From NCBI RefSeq assembly GCF_934190775.1, contig NZ_CAKPTG010000007.1, positions 1 to 64,000 of the forward strand: a DNA stretch of 64,000 nt, in the 5' to 3' direction. A program made the position numbers and the translations under genes. Numbering within the stretch: the stretch's first letter is position 1; every line of letters starts with the position of its first letter. The DNA comes from an uncultured Phascolarctobacterium sp. (GTDB lineage: Bacteria; Bacillota; Negativicutes; Acidaminococcales; Acidaminococcaceae). Shown piece by piece: positions 7,718 to 16,201 of the stretch. The notes below the pieces were generated by a model, which saw only the letters and a list, made by a program, of their open reading frames with translations, was not told the origin of the DNA and made no database searches.

Positions 7718-8867
7718 TGATTGGGACCACCTCCAGCCTTACCCTTACAGGTCCGGCTGTCGTAATGTCGCCTTTAGCATAAGCACGCAGAATAAAGCTT
7801 CCTCTGGTACGACGCATCGAATTTGCTGCTTCAATCATTGTAGCTGCATCCATACTGCCAACCTTACCCGTCATCGGGTCAGGCAGCACACCGGCCTTTA
7901 CTGCATTATGGTTAATCTGCGTCAGGAATTCCATAAGCACGCTTTCATAGCTCGGGCCGTTAGTCCCCAGATTATACTGCTCGCTGAAAATCAAGGTACC
8001 GTCAGGATAAATAAACTGATTATCTACCATTTCGATATCGCAGACCGCCAGCTCGCCAACTATAATATTAGCAACAGTGCGGATACGGAAAAGCATATTG
8101 CCCTTGCTTTTATCCAGTTTTGCTACAGCATTATCAACAACATTTTTACCAATCCAGATAGCCTGCAGGGGCTTTTGTTCATCGTGGATTACACCAAGGC
8201 GCTGCAGTGCCGCTTCATTGGCATTTTGCAGCAGCCAGTTCATCTGAATCATGTTTTCCTCATGCTTCAGACCACCGCGCATGATACCGGCAAAGACAAC
8301 CTCACCGGCACGGTAATACACCTGACCTTCACGCATATTGATGATACCCTTACGCAAAGCCTCCGTGGTTTTTTCCAGCTCGCCAATTTCATTTGTCAGC
8401 TGCAGCTTAGATTGGGTAAGAGAATTTACCTCGCTCTGTGCCTGGCTGTACATATCATTAACCTGAGCCAGCTTAATTTCCATTGCATCATTTTCAGCAG
8501 TTGCTTCTTTGATTTTAGCATCAAGCTCACTGATTTTTTTATTCTGCTCGTCAACCTTGCCTTTGGCCTGCTCAAGTGCAGCATTCGTATCTGCCTTTTC
8601 TTTGTTTAAAAGCAGCAGCTCCTGCTGAATTTTTTCCATGCCGAACAAAGCTGTGCGTGCACTCTGTGATGCTATGGCCATAACACTGATAGTCAGAACA
8701 GCAATAATAGTACCGCCGAGTACCGTAAGTAATATGGACGTATGCTTTGGACGCAAGCCAAATACCGACATTCTTTTTTTGCCTATTTTACTGCCCATTT
8801 TATCGGCAAGATAGGCAATCAGGCCACCTACAATGGCCATAATGATAATTAATCTTATACCTACCAA
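7710..8867 (-). CDS. DUF3084 membrane-anchored coiled-coil protein
   Basis: 385 residues. Two hydrophobic helices open it (about 5-22 and 47-68) with a basic loop GKKRMSVFGLRPKHTSI between them, a hallmark of DUF3084 proteins. Residues about 75-175 form a long coiled coil (EKIQQELLLLNKEKADTN and on). A mixed C-terminal domain of about 200 residues follows, probably outside the cytoplasmic membrane. The function is unknown. Its steady position next to lpt genes in Negativicutes suggests an envelope role, which is inference. Confidence 0.75.
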   Translation of the reverse strand: MVGIRLIIIMAIVGGLIAYLADKMGSKIGKKRMSVFGLRPKHTSILLTVLGGTIIAVLTISVMAIASQSARTALFGMEKIQQELLLLNKEKADTNAALEQAKGKVDEQNKKISELDAKIKEATAENDAMEIKLAQVNDMYSQAQSEVNSLTQSKLQLTNEIGELEKTTEALRKGIINMREGQVYYRAGEVVFAGIMRGGLKHEENMIQMNWLLQNANEAALQRLGVIHDEQKPLQAIWIGKNVVDNAVAKLDKSKGNMLFRIRTVANIIVGELAVCDIEMVDNQFIYPDGTLIFSEQYNLGTNGPSYESVLMEFLTQINHNAVKAGVLPDPMTGKVGSMDAATMIEAANSMRRTRGSFILRAYAKGDITTAGPVRVRLEVVPINE

Positions 8868-8901
8868 GTACTCACCTCCATGACTAACTCACCTAAATTA
8901 T

Positions 8902-9993
8902 TCAGGCATTTTTCTTTTTCATCAGATAAATACCAGCGCCTAAGCAAAGAATGTTAGGCAGCATGCAGGCCAACAACGGCGGCATTGCACCACCCTTACC
9001 TAAACCGGTAGTGAAGGTCATTATTGCGTAATAAATAAATATTACGATGATACTGATGCCCAGACCGATAGAAGAGCTGGTACGCTGCTTTTGAGTACCC
9101 AGGCAGGCACCAATCATAGCAAAGAAGAAGCTTGCCAGCGGAATATTGATTCTCATAAAGATTTCGCACCATTGACGTGCTGCTGATGTATGCTGCTCTT
9201 CCAGCATACTGATGTATTCGCGTAATTCGCGGATAGTCATTTCCTCAGGTTCTTTTTGCTCCCAGGAAATCTGCTTGGGCGAGAAGTTCAAGGGAATAAT
9301 CTGTTCTTTGAATTTGGCACTGCTTTGTACGCCATCCTTGTCATCCAGCGCAAAAACGTTGCCATCTACAATACGCCAGCTGCCGTTTTCCCAGTAGCCT
9401 TCCTTAGCAGTCTGAATGCGGGAAATCTTGCCCTTATTGAACTCTTCAATAGTGATATCGGTCATCTTGCCAAGCTTTTCATCAAATCTGTTAGCATAGG
9501 TTACACGCTGGGTATCACCGCTGATAGTTTTGATAATAATATGGTCCTGTGTTGTCGGACGCGTATTGTGGCGTATTTCCTCGTTAAGAATCCGTGACGC
9601 CGTCGCCTTCGACGTAGGCACTACCTTTTCTGCCCAAATTACAGAGAACATGCTGACAAAAAAGCCTACTACCAACACCGGTGCAATAATACGGTAATAG
9701 CTGATACCGCCGGCCTTCATCGCCGTAATCTCACTGGAGCCGGAAAGCTTACCAAAGGCCATCAGCGCCGCCAACAGCATGGACATCGGGAAGGTGTAGT
9801 TGATAACCTCCGGCAGATTATACATAAATAAACGTGCTACAGTCTCGAGCGGAGCACCATATTTAGTCATGTATTGGGTAATTTTAAACAGCATTGTGCT
9901 GGCAATAAAAATACTGGAGAAAGCAGCAATGCCGAAAACGAAGGGGTATAAAAGCTCCTTCAGTACATAACGGTCTAATAATCGTAAGCGCAC
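8902..9993 (-). CDS. lptG: LptF/LptG family LPS export permease
   Basis: 363 residues with the YjgP/YjgQ layout. RLLDRYVLKELLYPFVFG opens the first membrane helix. Further helices run to about residue 110, then a periplasmic beta-jellyroll domain (about 120-265), then three C-terminal helices ending YLMKKK. With LptB it extracts lipopolysaccharide from the inner membrane and passes it to LptC and LptA. Only one permease gene is present in this cluster, whereas proteobacteria use an LptF-LptG pair. It either works as a homodimer or has a partner elsewhere. F versus G cannot be settled, so the symbol is provisional. It sits 14 bases after lptB. Confidence 0.8.
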   Translation of the reverse strand: MRLRLLDRYVLKELLYPFVFGIAAFSSIFIASTMLFKITQYMTKYGAPLETVARLFMYNLPEVINYTFPMSMLLAALMAFGKLSGSSEITAMKAGGISYYRIIAPVLVVGFFVSMFSVIWAEKVVPTSKATASRILNEEIRHNTRPTTQDHIIIKTISGDTQRVTYANRFDEKLGKMTDITIEEFNKGKISRIQTAKEGYWENGSWRIVDGNVFALDDKDGVQSSAKFKEQIIPLNFSPKQISWEQKEPEEMTIRELREYISMLEEQHTSAARQWCEIFMRINIPLASFFFAMIGACLGTQKQRTSSSIGLGISIIVIFIYYAIMTFTTGLGKGGAMPPLLACMLPNILCLGAGIYLMKKKNA

Positions 9994-10007
9994 TTTTCTT
10001 CCTCCTG

Positions 10008-10727
10008 TTACATGCTAAAGTTATCGCCAAGATAATATTTACGTGCAACGGGATCATTAGCGATTGTTTCGCTGTCACCGTGCAGTAAAATATGACCTTC
10101 AGCCAAAATATAGGCCTTATCAACAATGCTCAATGTTTCACGAACGTTATGGTCCGTAATCAGCACGCCGATGCCGCGCTGCGCCAGATGCGCAATCATG
10201 CCCTGGATATCTGCCACAGCAATAGGGTCGATACCGGCAAAGGGTTCGTCCAGCAGAATGAAGGCCGGGTCGGTAGCCAACGCACGGGCAATTTCTACGC
10301 GGCGGCGTTCACCGCCGGAAAGCGCCTTGCCCTCGCTCTTGCGTACATGGTTCAGACGGAACTCATCAAGCAGAGCGTTCATTTTAGCTTCTCGCTCAGA
10401 CGCATTCAGGTCAGTTGTTTCCAGAATCGCCATGATGTTATCTTCTACCGTCATTTTGCTGAAAATAGAAGCCTCCTGCGGCAGATAACCGATACCTGCA
10501 CGCGCTCTTTGATACATAGGCATTGCGGAAATATCCTTGCCGTCGAGCATCACGGTACCTGCATCAGGCTTTTCAATACCGACAATCATATAGAAGGTTG
10601 TCGTCTTGCCGGCACCGTTAGGTCCCAAAAGTCCTACAACACTTCCCTGCTCTACACTGATGCTTACTCCGTCAACAACGTGACGGGTATTATAAATTTT
10701 TACCAGATTATCTGTTGTTATAACCAA
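10008..10727 (-). CDS. lptB: LPS export ATPase LptB
   Basis: 239 residues, the normal LptB length. Walker A is GPNGAGKTT at about residues 35-43. The Q-loop stretch is GYLPQEASIF, the ABC signature LSGGERRRVEIARAL, Walker B FILLDEPFAGIDP and the switch His TDHNVRETL. The EKPDAG and EASIFSKMTVEDN regions are LptB hallmarks that separate it from other ABC ATPases. It powers LPS extraction by the permease encoded immediately downstream. It follows lptA by 18 bases, giving lptC-lptA-lptB-lptFG in transcription order. Confidence 0.95.
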   Translation of the reverse strand: MVITTDNLVKIYNTRHVVDGVSISVEQGSVVGLLGPNGAGKTTTFYMIVGIEKPDAGTVMLDGKDISAMPMYQRARAGIGYLPQEASIFSKMTVEDNIMAILETTDLNASEREAKMNALLDEFRLNHVRKSEGKALSGGERRRVEIARALATDPAFILLDEPFAGIDPIAVADIQGMIAHLAQRGIGVLITDHNVRETLSIVDKAYILAEGHILLHGDSETIANDPVARKYYLGDNFSM

Positions 10728-10745
10728 AACTTTGCCCTCCGCTTC

Positions 10746-11516
10746 CTAGGCTAAAGCTTTATCATCTGCGCCCTGTTTTTCCTTGCCAGGCAGCGCAGGC
10801 TGTTTTTCAGGAATATAGATAATATCTACATTACCGTCAGCAATGGCCACGTTGGTGTTGGTCAGTCGCAGCTTGTCACCGGCAACGCTGTTGCCGTTCT
10901 GGGTTGCTTTGGCATTGCCGATAAGCTCTACGTAACCGCTGTTATCAGTTTTGTAGACTGCACTGTCAGCAGAAGCTGTCAGGCTGCGTGCATCACTGCG
11001 GATATCAACACCGCCATAAGCATTGGCAACTCCCTGTGCCATATTGTAATCAATTCTTGCCGCATTCAGCACGCTGCCGTCGCTGTCAGTAAGACGCGCC
11101 CAGCCGCCGATAGTTTCGGCAAATTCGCGCGCCTTGTAGTAATCAACTCTGTCAGAGCTCAGGCTTTTGCCTGCTTTGGTAATCATAGCGCCGCCTACAG
11201 CCGACAGGTCATTTTCATTGTGCACGATAAACTCATTGCACACAATATGTGCGTCGTCGCGGTCAGCAATAACGTTGCCGGTAAGCACACCGCTCTTGGT
11301 TTTACTGTTGAACTTAGCATAATCAGCAGTAGCCCTGCCGCCATCCTGCATCAGCACAACATTGCCTTTTGCTACGGCTTCACCGCTGCCAAGATCATAT
11401 TCCAGCTCATCAGCCTTAACGCTGAAGTTTCCCGGAGCAGCAAAAGCAGTTGCTGTTATGCCTGTAGCCAGCATAGCTGCCGCCAGTGTCAGCAGTAATC
11501 TATTTTTATTAGCCAT
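10746..11516 (-). CDS. lptA: LPS transport periplasmic protein LptA (OstA-like)
   Basis: 256 residues from the ATG at 11514-11516. The frame is open further upstream, but this start has GGCGG eight bases ahead and gives a clean signal peptide (MANKNRLLLTLAAAMLATG...AFA). The mature protein is a run of short beta strands with the OstA pattern: VKADELEYDLGSGEAVAKGNV, then ATADYAKFNSKTKSGVLTGNV. It should polymerise or bridge the periplasm as a beta-jellyroll channel for LPS. It starts one base after the lptC stop. It is longer than E. coli LptA (185), probably with extra strands, plus an Ala/Lys-rich tail. Confidence 0.85.
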   Translation of the reverse strand: MANKNRLLLTLAAAMLATGITATAFAAPGNFSVKADELEYDLGSGEAVAKGNVVLMQDGGRATADYAKFNSKTKSGVLTGNVIADRDDAHIVCNEFIVHNENDLSAVGGAMITKAGKSLSSDRVDYYKAREFAETIGGWARLTDSDGSVLNAARIDYNMAQGVANAYGGVDIRSDARSLTASADSAVYKTDNSGYVELIGNAKATQNGNSVAGDKLRLTNTNVAIADGNVDIIYIPEKQPALPGKEKQGADDKALA

Positions 11517-11517
11517 C

Positions 11518-12072
11518 TTATTCGCCGCCTTTCTCAACTTTAGCATTGCCCTTAAGCTTAATATGCTTAAAAGCACTGGTAGTTTCTGCACTATCCGCAG
11601 TTGCGGTATAGTCATCCTTATGCATTTTAAAATTACCTGTAGCTGTAATCAGCTCTTTGTCCTGATTCCAGGTAATTTTATCAGCATAAAGCTCACCGCC
11701 AGTATTCAATATAGCCTTAATATTGCCTTCCAGGGAAAAATCATTGCTCTTCATGCCGGCGCTGCCTTTATCTGCCGAAATATCGAGGAAGCTGCCGTCT
11801 GCACGGTAAATTTTGCCCTTAATGCCCTTCAGGTAGGCTGTATTTTTAGCCTTATCATTAACGACCTCTTCTACCGTAAACACCCACAGCTTTTTGCCGT
11901 CCTTCTCCCTTTGCAGCACACTGTTTTTCAAGGAAGCATTAATCTGCGCTGTAACGCCGTCGCCAGGCTTTATAGACACAGGCTTGTCGCCGCCCAGCAG
12001 CAGCCAGGCAATAACAGCACCGGCAACTACAAGTCCTGCCAGTACTGACAGAATAACTTTCTTATCTTTCAT
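11518..12072 (-). CDS. lptC: LPS export protein LptC
   Basis: 184 residues. A single membrane helix at the N-terminus (VILSVLAGLVVAGAVIAWLLL, about residues 5-25) is followed by a periplasmic beta domain with repeated patterns such as KIYRADGSFLDISADKG and ELYADKITWNQDKELITATG. That is the LptC/YrbK layout of one anchor plus a jellyroll. It takes LPS from the LptB-FG complex and hands it to LptA, whose gene follows after one base. It overlaps the upstream acyltransferase gene by 11 bases. Confidence 0.87.
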   Translation of the reverse strand: MKDKKVILSVLAGLVVAGAVIAWLLLGGDKPVSIKPGDGVTAQINASLKNSVLQREKDGKKLWVFTVEEVVNDKAKNTAYLKGIKGKIYRADGSFLDISADKGSAGMKSNDFSLEGNIKAILNTGGELYADKITWNQDKELITATGNFKMHKDDYTATADSAETTSAFKHIKLKGNAKVEKGGE

Positions 12073-12964
12073 CTGCCTGCTTTTCCTCCTCCGGTGGGGT
12101 ATAAGGTGTATTCCAGCGATGCTGGAACCATAACCAGTTATCAGGATATTCCTTGATTATTTTTTCAACTTCCTGAGTCATCTTCAGGGTAACATTATAA
12201 TCATCCAGCTTTTGGTCGCCGGTGAATTCATAATGTATCGGGTCACGCACAATTGCCTTATGACCATAGCCGTCAGGCTTACGAACTATGAAAATCGGGA
12301 TAATGGGTGCTTTGAACTTGCGGGAAAAATACGCCGGACCGTTAGGTGTAGATGCCATCTTACCCAGGAAGGGAACGAAAATGCCATCATAACCGCCATC
12401 CTGGTCAGCTATCAGTCCTAGCATGCGTCCTTTTTTCATAGCTCGCGCACAGCCAAGGATTTCGCTTGTGCCGCGCGAAAAGATTTCCTGACCAACGCCC
12501 TTGCGCAGCTCATTCATAAAATCGCTGTAAACACGGTTAGGCTGCGGTTTTTCTACCGCGCTCAGCGGGAAGCCGTTCAGCGCCAGTGCAGCGCCCAGCC
12601 ATTCCCAGTTGTCCATATGGCAGGCCAGCATAACAACGCCATGCTTCTCCTTGAGCGCATCCCACAGAACCTCCGGACGGTCAAAGGTTACCAGACCGCG
12701 GATATTATCCTTGTTCAGCGCAGGCATGTACATGATTTCCATAAAGGTTATGCCAAGCTTTACAAACAGCGATTTTATGGTTGCCTCTGCCTGCTCCTGA
12801 CTATAGCCTAAACGCTCGCGGATAGTTTCCTCAGCACGCACACGCTGCTTCTTGGCAATTTTATGATAGAGGTGGCCCATACCCTTACCAATAACCACAA
12901 CTGCTTTATAGGGCAGCCAGGAAATTACGGTACTCATAGTTTTTAATAAATAATAAAGCCACAT
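12062..12964 (-). CDS. Lipid A acyltransferase, LpxL/HtrB family (copy 1)
   Basis: 300 residues. The active-site motif HMDNWE (H-x4-E) is at about residue 116. GLIADQDGG, FLGKMASTPNGPAYFSRKFKAPIIP and the late WLWFQHRW complete the LpxL/LpxM-like signature. These inner-membrane enzymes add a secondary acyl chain to Kdo2-lipid A. A second family member lies at 24834, so the two probably add different chains. Which is LpxL-like and which LpxM-like cannot be told. It sits between kdsC (1-base overlap) and lptC. Confidence 0.88.
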   Translation of the reverse strand: MWLYYLLKTMSTVISWLPYKAVVVIGKGMGHLYHKIAKKQRVRAEETIRERLGYSQEQAEATIKSLFVKLGITFMEIMYMPALNKDNIRGLVTFDRPEVLWDALKEKHGVVMLACHMDNWEWLGAALALNGFPLSAVEKPQPNRVYSDFMNELRKGVGQEIFSRGTSEILGCARAMKKGRMLGLIADQDGGYDGIFVPFLGKMASTPNGPAYFSRKFKAPIIPIFIVRKPDGYGHKAIVRDPIHYEFTGDQKLDDYNVTLKMTQEVEKIIKEYPDNWLWFQHRWNTPYTPPEEEKQADER

Positions 12965-13644
12965 TATTGTCTATCTCCTTGTCCGGAATTAATGTAGGAA
13001 TCAATAACAGAATCCAACTTTCCCTGTGCATCTAACAGCAGATCAACAGCCTCTCTTACAGCACCTTTACCGCCATCATTAATCAATACAAAGTCACACA
13101 TATCAATTACTGCATCAGCAGCATCGGCCGGAGCAAAGGACAGTCCGCAAATATTCATAGGTGCAAGGTCATTGAGGTCATCGCCTACATAAGCAATTTC
13201 CTCTAAATCAAGTCTGTAGGAATCAGCTATTTTTTCTAACGCCGCTGCCTTATCACGCACACCCTCCAGTACGCAGGTAATGCCTAATTCCGCAGCCCTT
13301 CTGCGTACAATCTCGCTTTTACGCCCGGTGATGATGCAAACATCTATGCCGTTGCGCATAGCATAGCTTATGCCCATGCCATCCTTAGCATTAAAGCCCT
13401 TGAACATCTCACCGTCATTGCCCATGTAAATTGTGCCATCAGTCAGCACGCCATCTACATCAAGAGCCAGCATACGAATCCCTTGTGCTGCATCAGCAAA
13501 CGCTTCCATGAACTCATCGAATTCACAAAAATCATCATCCTCGTCATCTTCATCAAATATAGATTCTATCTCATCATCAAAAGACAATATTTCTTCATGT
13601 CTGTTTTGCTTATTGCCAAAGGGAAATTCTAAGATTTTTTTCAT
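12964..13644 (-). CDS. kdsC: Kdo-8-phosphate phosphatase KdsC with acidic N-terminal extension
   Basis: 226 residues, about 50 more than typical KdsC. The HAD core begins at about residue 57: LALDVDGVLTDG holds the two catalytic Asp. FNAKDGMGI, VCIITGRKS and AYVGDDLNDLAPM are the remaining HAD motifs. The enzyme removes phosphate from Kdo-8-P. Residues about 20-50 are extremely acidic (EDDEDDDF), an extension absent from the enzymes I know. It may be a docking or regulatory tail. One-base overlaps with kdsD and with the acyltransferase gene show tight operon coupling. Confidence 0.88.
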   Translation of the reverse strand: MKKILEFPFGNKQNRHEEILSFDDEIESIFDEDDEDDDFCEFDEFMEAFADAAQGIRMLALDVDGVLTDGTIYMGNDGEMFKGFNAKDGMGISYAMRNGIDVCIITGRKSEIVRRRAAELGITCVLEGVRDKAAALEKIADSYRLDLEEIAYVGDDLNDLAPMNICGLSFAPADAADAVIDMCDFVLINDGGKGAVREAVDLLLDAQGKLDSVIDSYINSGQGDRQ

Positions 13645-14618
13645 TACACCACTCCCTGTCTTACCAGGTCGGTCATATGCAGCAGGCCTATAACCTTATT
13701 GTCTTTGTCAATAACAGGCAATACGGTAATCGGTTTCGGTTTGTTGCTTTCCATAAGATGCAGAGCCTGCGCTGCCAGCTTGTCTTCGGTAATTGTTTTC
13801 GGAGATTTCGTCATCAGCTCGCAAACAGGACGCTGCAGGAAATCAACACCCTTGCTCAGACCGCGGCGGATATCACCATCAGTCAGCACACCCTGCATAA
13901 CGCCGTCCGCATCAACAACGGATACAGCACCCAGACCTTTGTCGGTGATTACAAACAAAGCATCCTGTACCTTGGTATCTGCCAGCACAGTCGGGTTATC
14001 CTCGCCCTTATGCATAATGCTGCCTACGGTCAAAAGCAGCTTGCGTCCCAGGCTGCCGCCCGGATGGAAGATAGCAAACTGACTTGCGGTAAAGTTGTGC
14101 TTTTTAAGCAGCGCCAAAGCCAGCGCATCGCCATAGGCCAGCGCTGCAGTCGTGCTGCTTGTCGGTGCAAGACCAAGCGGGCACGCCTCCTTGCTGACAC
14201 CTACATTAAGTACAACGTCGGCATTTTTGCCTAAGGTAGAATCAGGCTTGCCGACCATAGCGATAATCTTGGCACCAATGCGGCGCAAGGACGGCAGGAT
14301 ATTCAAAACCTCGCCGGTTTCACCACTGTTGGAAAGCGCAATAACAACGTCGCTTTCCGTAACCATGCCCAGGTCACCATGAATGCCCTCTGCAGGATGC
14401 AGATAAAAGGACGGTGTACCGGTACTGGCTAAGGTTGCTGCCATTTTGCGGCCAATCAGACCGGATTTACCCATACCGGTAATAACGGTACGGCCCTGGC
14501 AATCTAAAATCAGTTTTACTGCTGCAGCGAAATTTTCATCTACACGCGGCACCAGCTCTAAAATTGCTTCTGCCTCCATGCGCAGAACATCCTGTGCATG
14601 CTTTAGCATTGCTTCCAT
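13644..14618 (-). CDS. kdsD: Arabinose-5-phosphate isomerase KdsD
   Basis: 324 residues. A SIS domain comes first (VITGMGKSGLIGRKMAATL at about 45, ALSNSGETGEVLN at about 93), then two CBS domains (about 205-320). This is the KdsD/KpsF layout. It converts ribulose-5-P into arabinose-5-P, the first step to Kdo. The catalytic-type His is in HPAEGIHGDL. It lies between kdsA and kdsC, overlapping the latter by one base. Confidence 0.94.
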   Translation of the reverse strand: MEAMLKHAQDVLRMEAEAILELVPRVDENFAAAVKLILDCQGRTVITGMGKSGLIGRKMAATLASTGTPSFYLHPAEGIHGDLGMVTESDVVIALSNSGETGEVLNILPSLRRIGAKIIAMVGKPDSTLGKNADVVLNVGVSKEACPLGLAPTSSTTAALAYGDALALALLKKHNFTASQFAIFHPGGSLGRKLLLTVGSIMHKGEDNPTVLADTKVQDALFVITDKGLGAVSVVDADGVMQGVLTDGDIRRGLSKGVDFLQRPVCELMTKSPKTITEDKLAAQALHLMESNKPKPITVLPVIDKDNKVIGLLHMTDLVRQGVV

Positions 14619-14633
14619 GTTCTCACCCTACCT

Positions 14634-15452
14634 TTAGCCACGTACAATCTTGTCAATGGCAAGTACGTCGGTCAATAATTTTTCCAGATTATCCAGCTTA
14701 ACCATGTTCGGACCATCGCTCAATGCTTCTGCCGGATTATCATGCACCTCTAAGAACAATGCATCAATGCCTACAGCCGCAGCAGCGCGTGCCATATGCG
14801 GAACATACTGGCTCTGACCGCCGCTGGAGGTGCCTTGGCCACCGGGAATCTGTACGCTGTGAGTAGCATCCATAACTACGGGATAACCAAGCTCACGCAT
14901 AATGGCCAGACCGCGCATATCGGTTACCAGTGTGTTGTAGCCGAAGCTTGCTCCGCGTTCGGTCAGCAGAATATTATGATTGCCTGCTTCCTCAACCTTT
15001 TTGATAACATTTTTCATGTCCCAAGGTGCAAGGAACTGGCCTTTTTTTACATTAACAGTCTTGCCTGTTTTGGCAGCTGCATAAACCAAATCGGTCTGAC
15101 GGCACAGGAAAGCCGGGATTTGCAGAATATCTACAACCTCGGCAGCCTTTTCAGCCTGCCAAGGCTCGTGGATATCGGTTACTACAGGAACACCAATGTC
15201 CTTTTTAATCTGTGCCAGAAGCTTTAAGCCCTCTTCAATGCCGGGTCCGCGGAAGGAAGCATAAGAGGAACGGTTAGCCTTATCAAAGGAAGCCTTAAAT
15301 ACATAGGGAATGCCCAGCTTGTCGCAGATAGCCTTTGTACGCTGACCAATCATCAGGCTGCGCTCATAGCCTTCGAGCACGCAGGGACCTGCCATCAGCA
15401 TCAGGGGATGGCCCTGACCTACTTCATAATTACCAACTTGAACGATTTGCAT
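14634..15452 (-). CDS. kdsA: Kdo-8-phosphate synthase KdsA
   Basis: 272 residues, normal length. LMLMAGPCVLEG is at about residue 18, FKASFDKANRSS at about 53, and DATHSVQIPGG plus the late FLEVHDNP complete the TIM-barrel signature. It condenses arabinose-5-P with phosphoenolpyruvate. The NRSS in the substrate loop and the family's Cys/Asn metal position would tell metal-dependent from metal-free types: the Cys of AGPCVLEG is present, so the metal question is open. It follows kdsB by 14 bases. Confidence 0.95.
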   Translation of the reverse strand: MQIVQVGNYEVGQGHPLMLMAGPCVLEGYERSLMIGQRTKAICDKLGIPYVFKASFDKANRSSYASFRGPGIEEGLKLLAQIKKDIGVPVVTDIHEPWQAEKAAEVVDILQIPAFLCRQTDLVYAAAKTGKTVNVKKGQFLAPWDMKNVIKKVEEAGNHNILLTERGASFGYNTLVTDMRGLAIMRELGYPVVMDATHSVQIPGGQGTSSGGQSQYVPHMARAAAAVGIDALFLEVHDNPAEALSDGPNMVKLDNLEKLLTDVLAIDKIVRG

Positions 15453-15466
15453 AAGTATCCTCCAGC

Positions 15467-16201
15467 TTATTTATTCATTTTAGCAAGCAGCTCATTGACT
15501 GCTGCCAAATCCTCGGGGGTATCAACACCGATGCCCTGGAAATCGCTTTCCAGAACTTTAATCTTATAACCATTTTCCAGTGCACGCAGCTGCTCCAGGC
15601 TTTCCGCTCTTTCCAGCGGTGTCGGCTGCAGTGCTGCATATTTCAGCAGGAAGCTGCGGCGGTAAGCATAAATGCCTACATGCTTATAAACCTTGTATCC
15701 CTCCGGCTTATTGCGCGGATACGGCATCAGGCTGCGGGAGAAGTACAATGCATAGCCGTTAAGGTCGGTTACAACCTTTACGGCAGCAGGATTGTTGTAA
15801 TCCTCCTCGTTCATAGCAACCTTCAGTGTTGCCATCTGCAGCTCGCTGTCACCGGTAAAGCATTCAGCCAGACGGTCAATAACCTCAGGCGGAATCATCG
15901 GCTCATCACCCTGTACGTTAACGATAACATCAACATCGGGATAGTTCAGCGCTACCTCAGCCAGACGATCAGTGCCGCTCGGATGGTCGGGAGAAGTCAT
16001 CATTGCTTTGCCGCCAAAGCCGTCTACAGCCTTTTTGACAAGCTCATTATCAGTAGCTACAACTACCTCGTCCGGCAGCTTAGCCTGGCAGGCACGCTCA
16101 TAAACGTGTTGAATCATCGGCTTGCCGGCAATCAGAGAAAGCGGTTTGCCCGGCAGACGGGTAGAAGCATAACGTGCAGGAATTACGCATAAAACTTTCA
16201 T
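15467..16201 (-). CDS. kdsB: CMP-Kdo synthetase KdsB
   Basis: 244 residues. VIPARYASTRLPGKPL is the nucleotide-binding opening, VNVQGDEPMIPPEVI holds the metal-binding Asp, and HVGIYAYRRSFLL and QGIGVDTPEDL follow in family order. It activates Kdo with CTP in the cytoplasm for WaaA. It overlaps the waaA-lpxK fusion by 4 bases, and kdsA follows. Confidence 0.96.
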   Translation of the reverse strand: MKVLCVIPARYASTRLPGKPLSLIAGKPMIQHVYERACQAKLPDEVVVATDNELVKKAVDGFGGKAMMTSPDHPSGTDRLAEVALNYPDVDVIVNVQGDEPMIPPEVIDRLAECFTGDSELQMATLKVAMNEEDYNNPAAVKVVTDLNGYALYFSRSLMPYPRNKPEGYKVYKHVGIYAYRRSFLLKYAALQPTPLERAESLEQLRALENGYKIKVLESDFQGIGVDTPEDLAAVNELLAKMNK

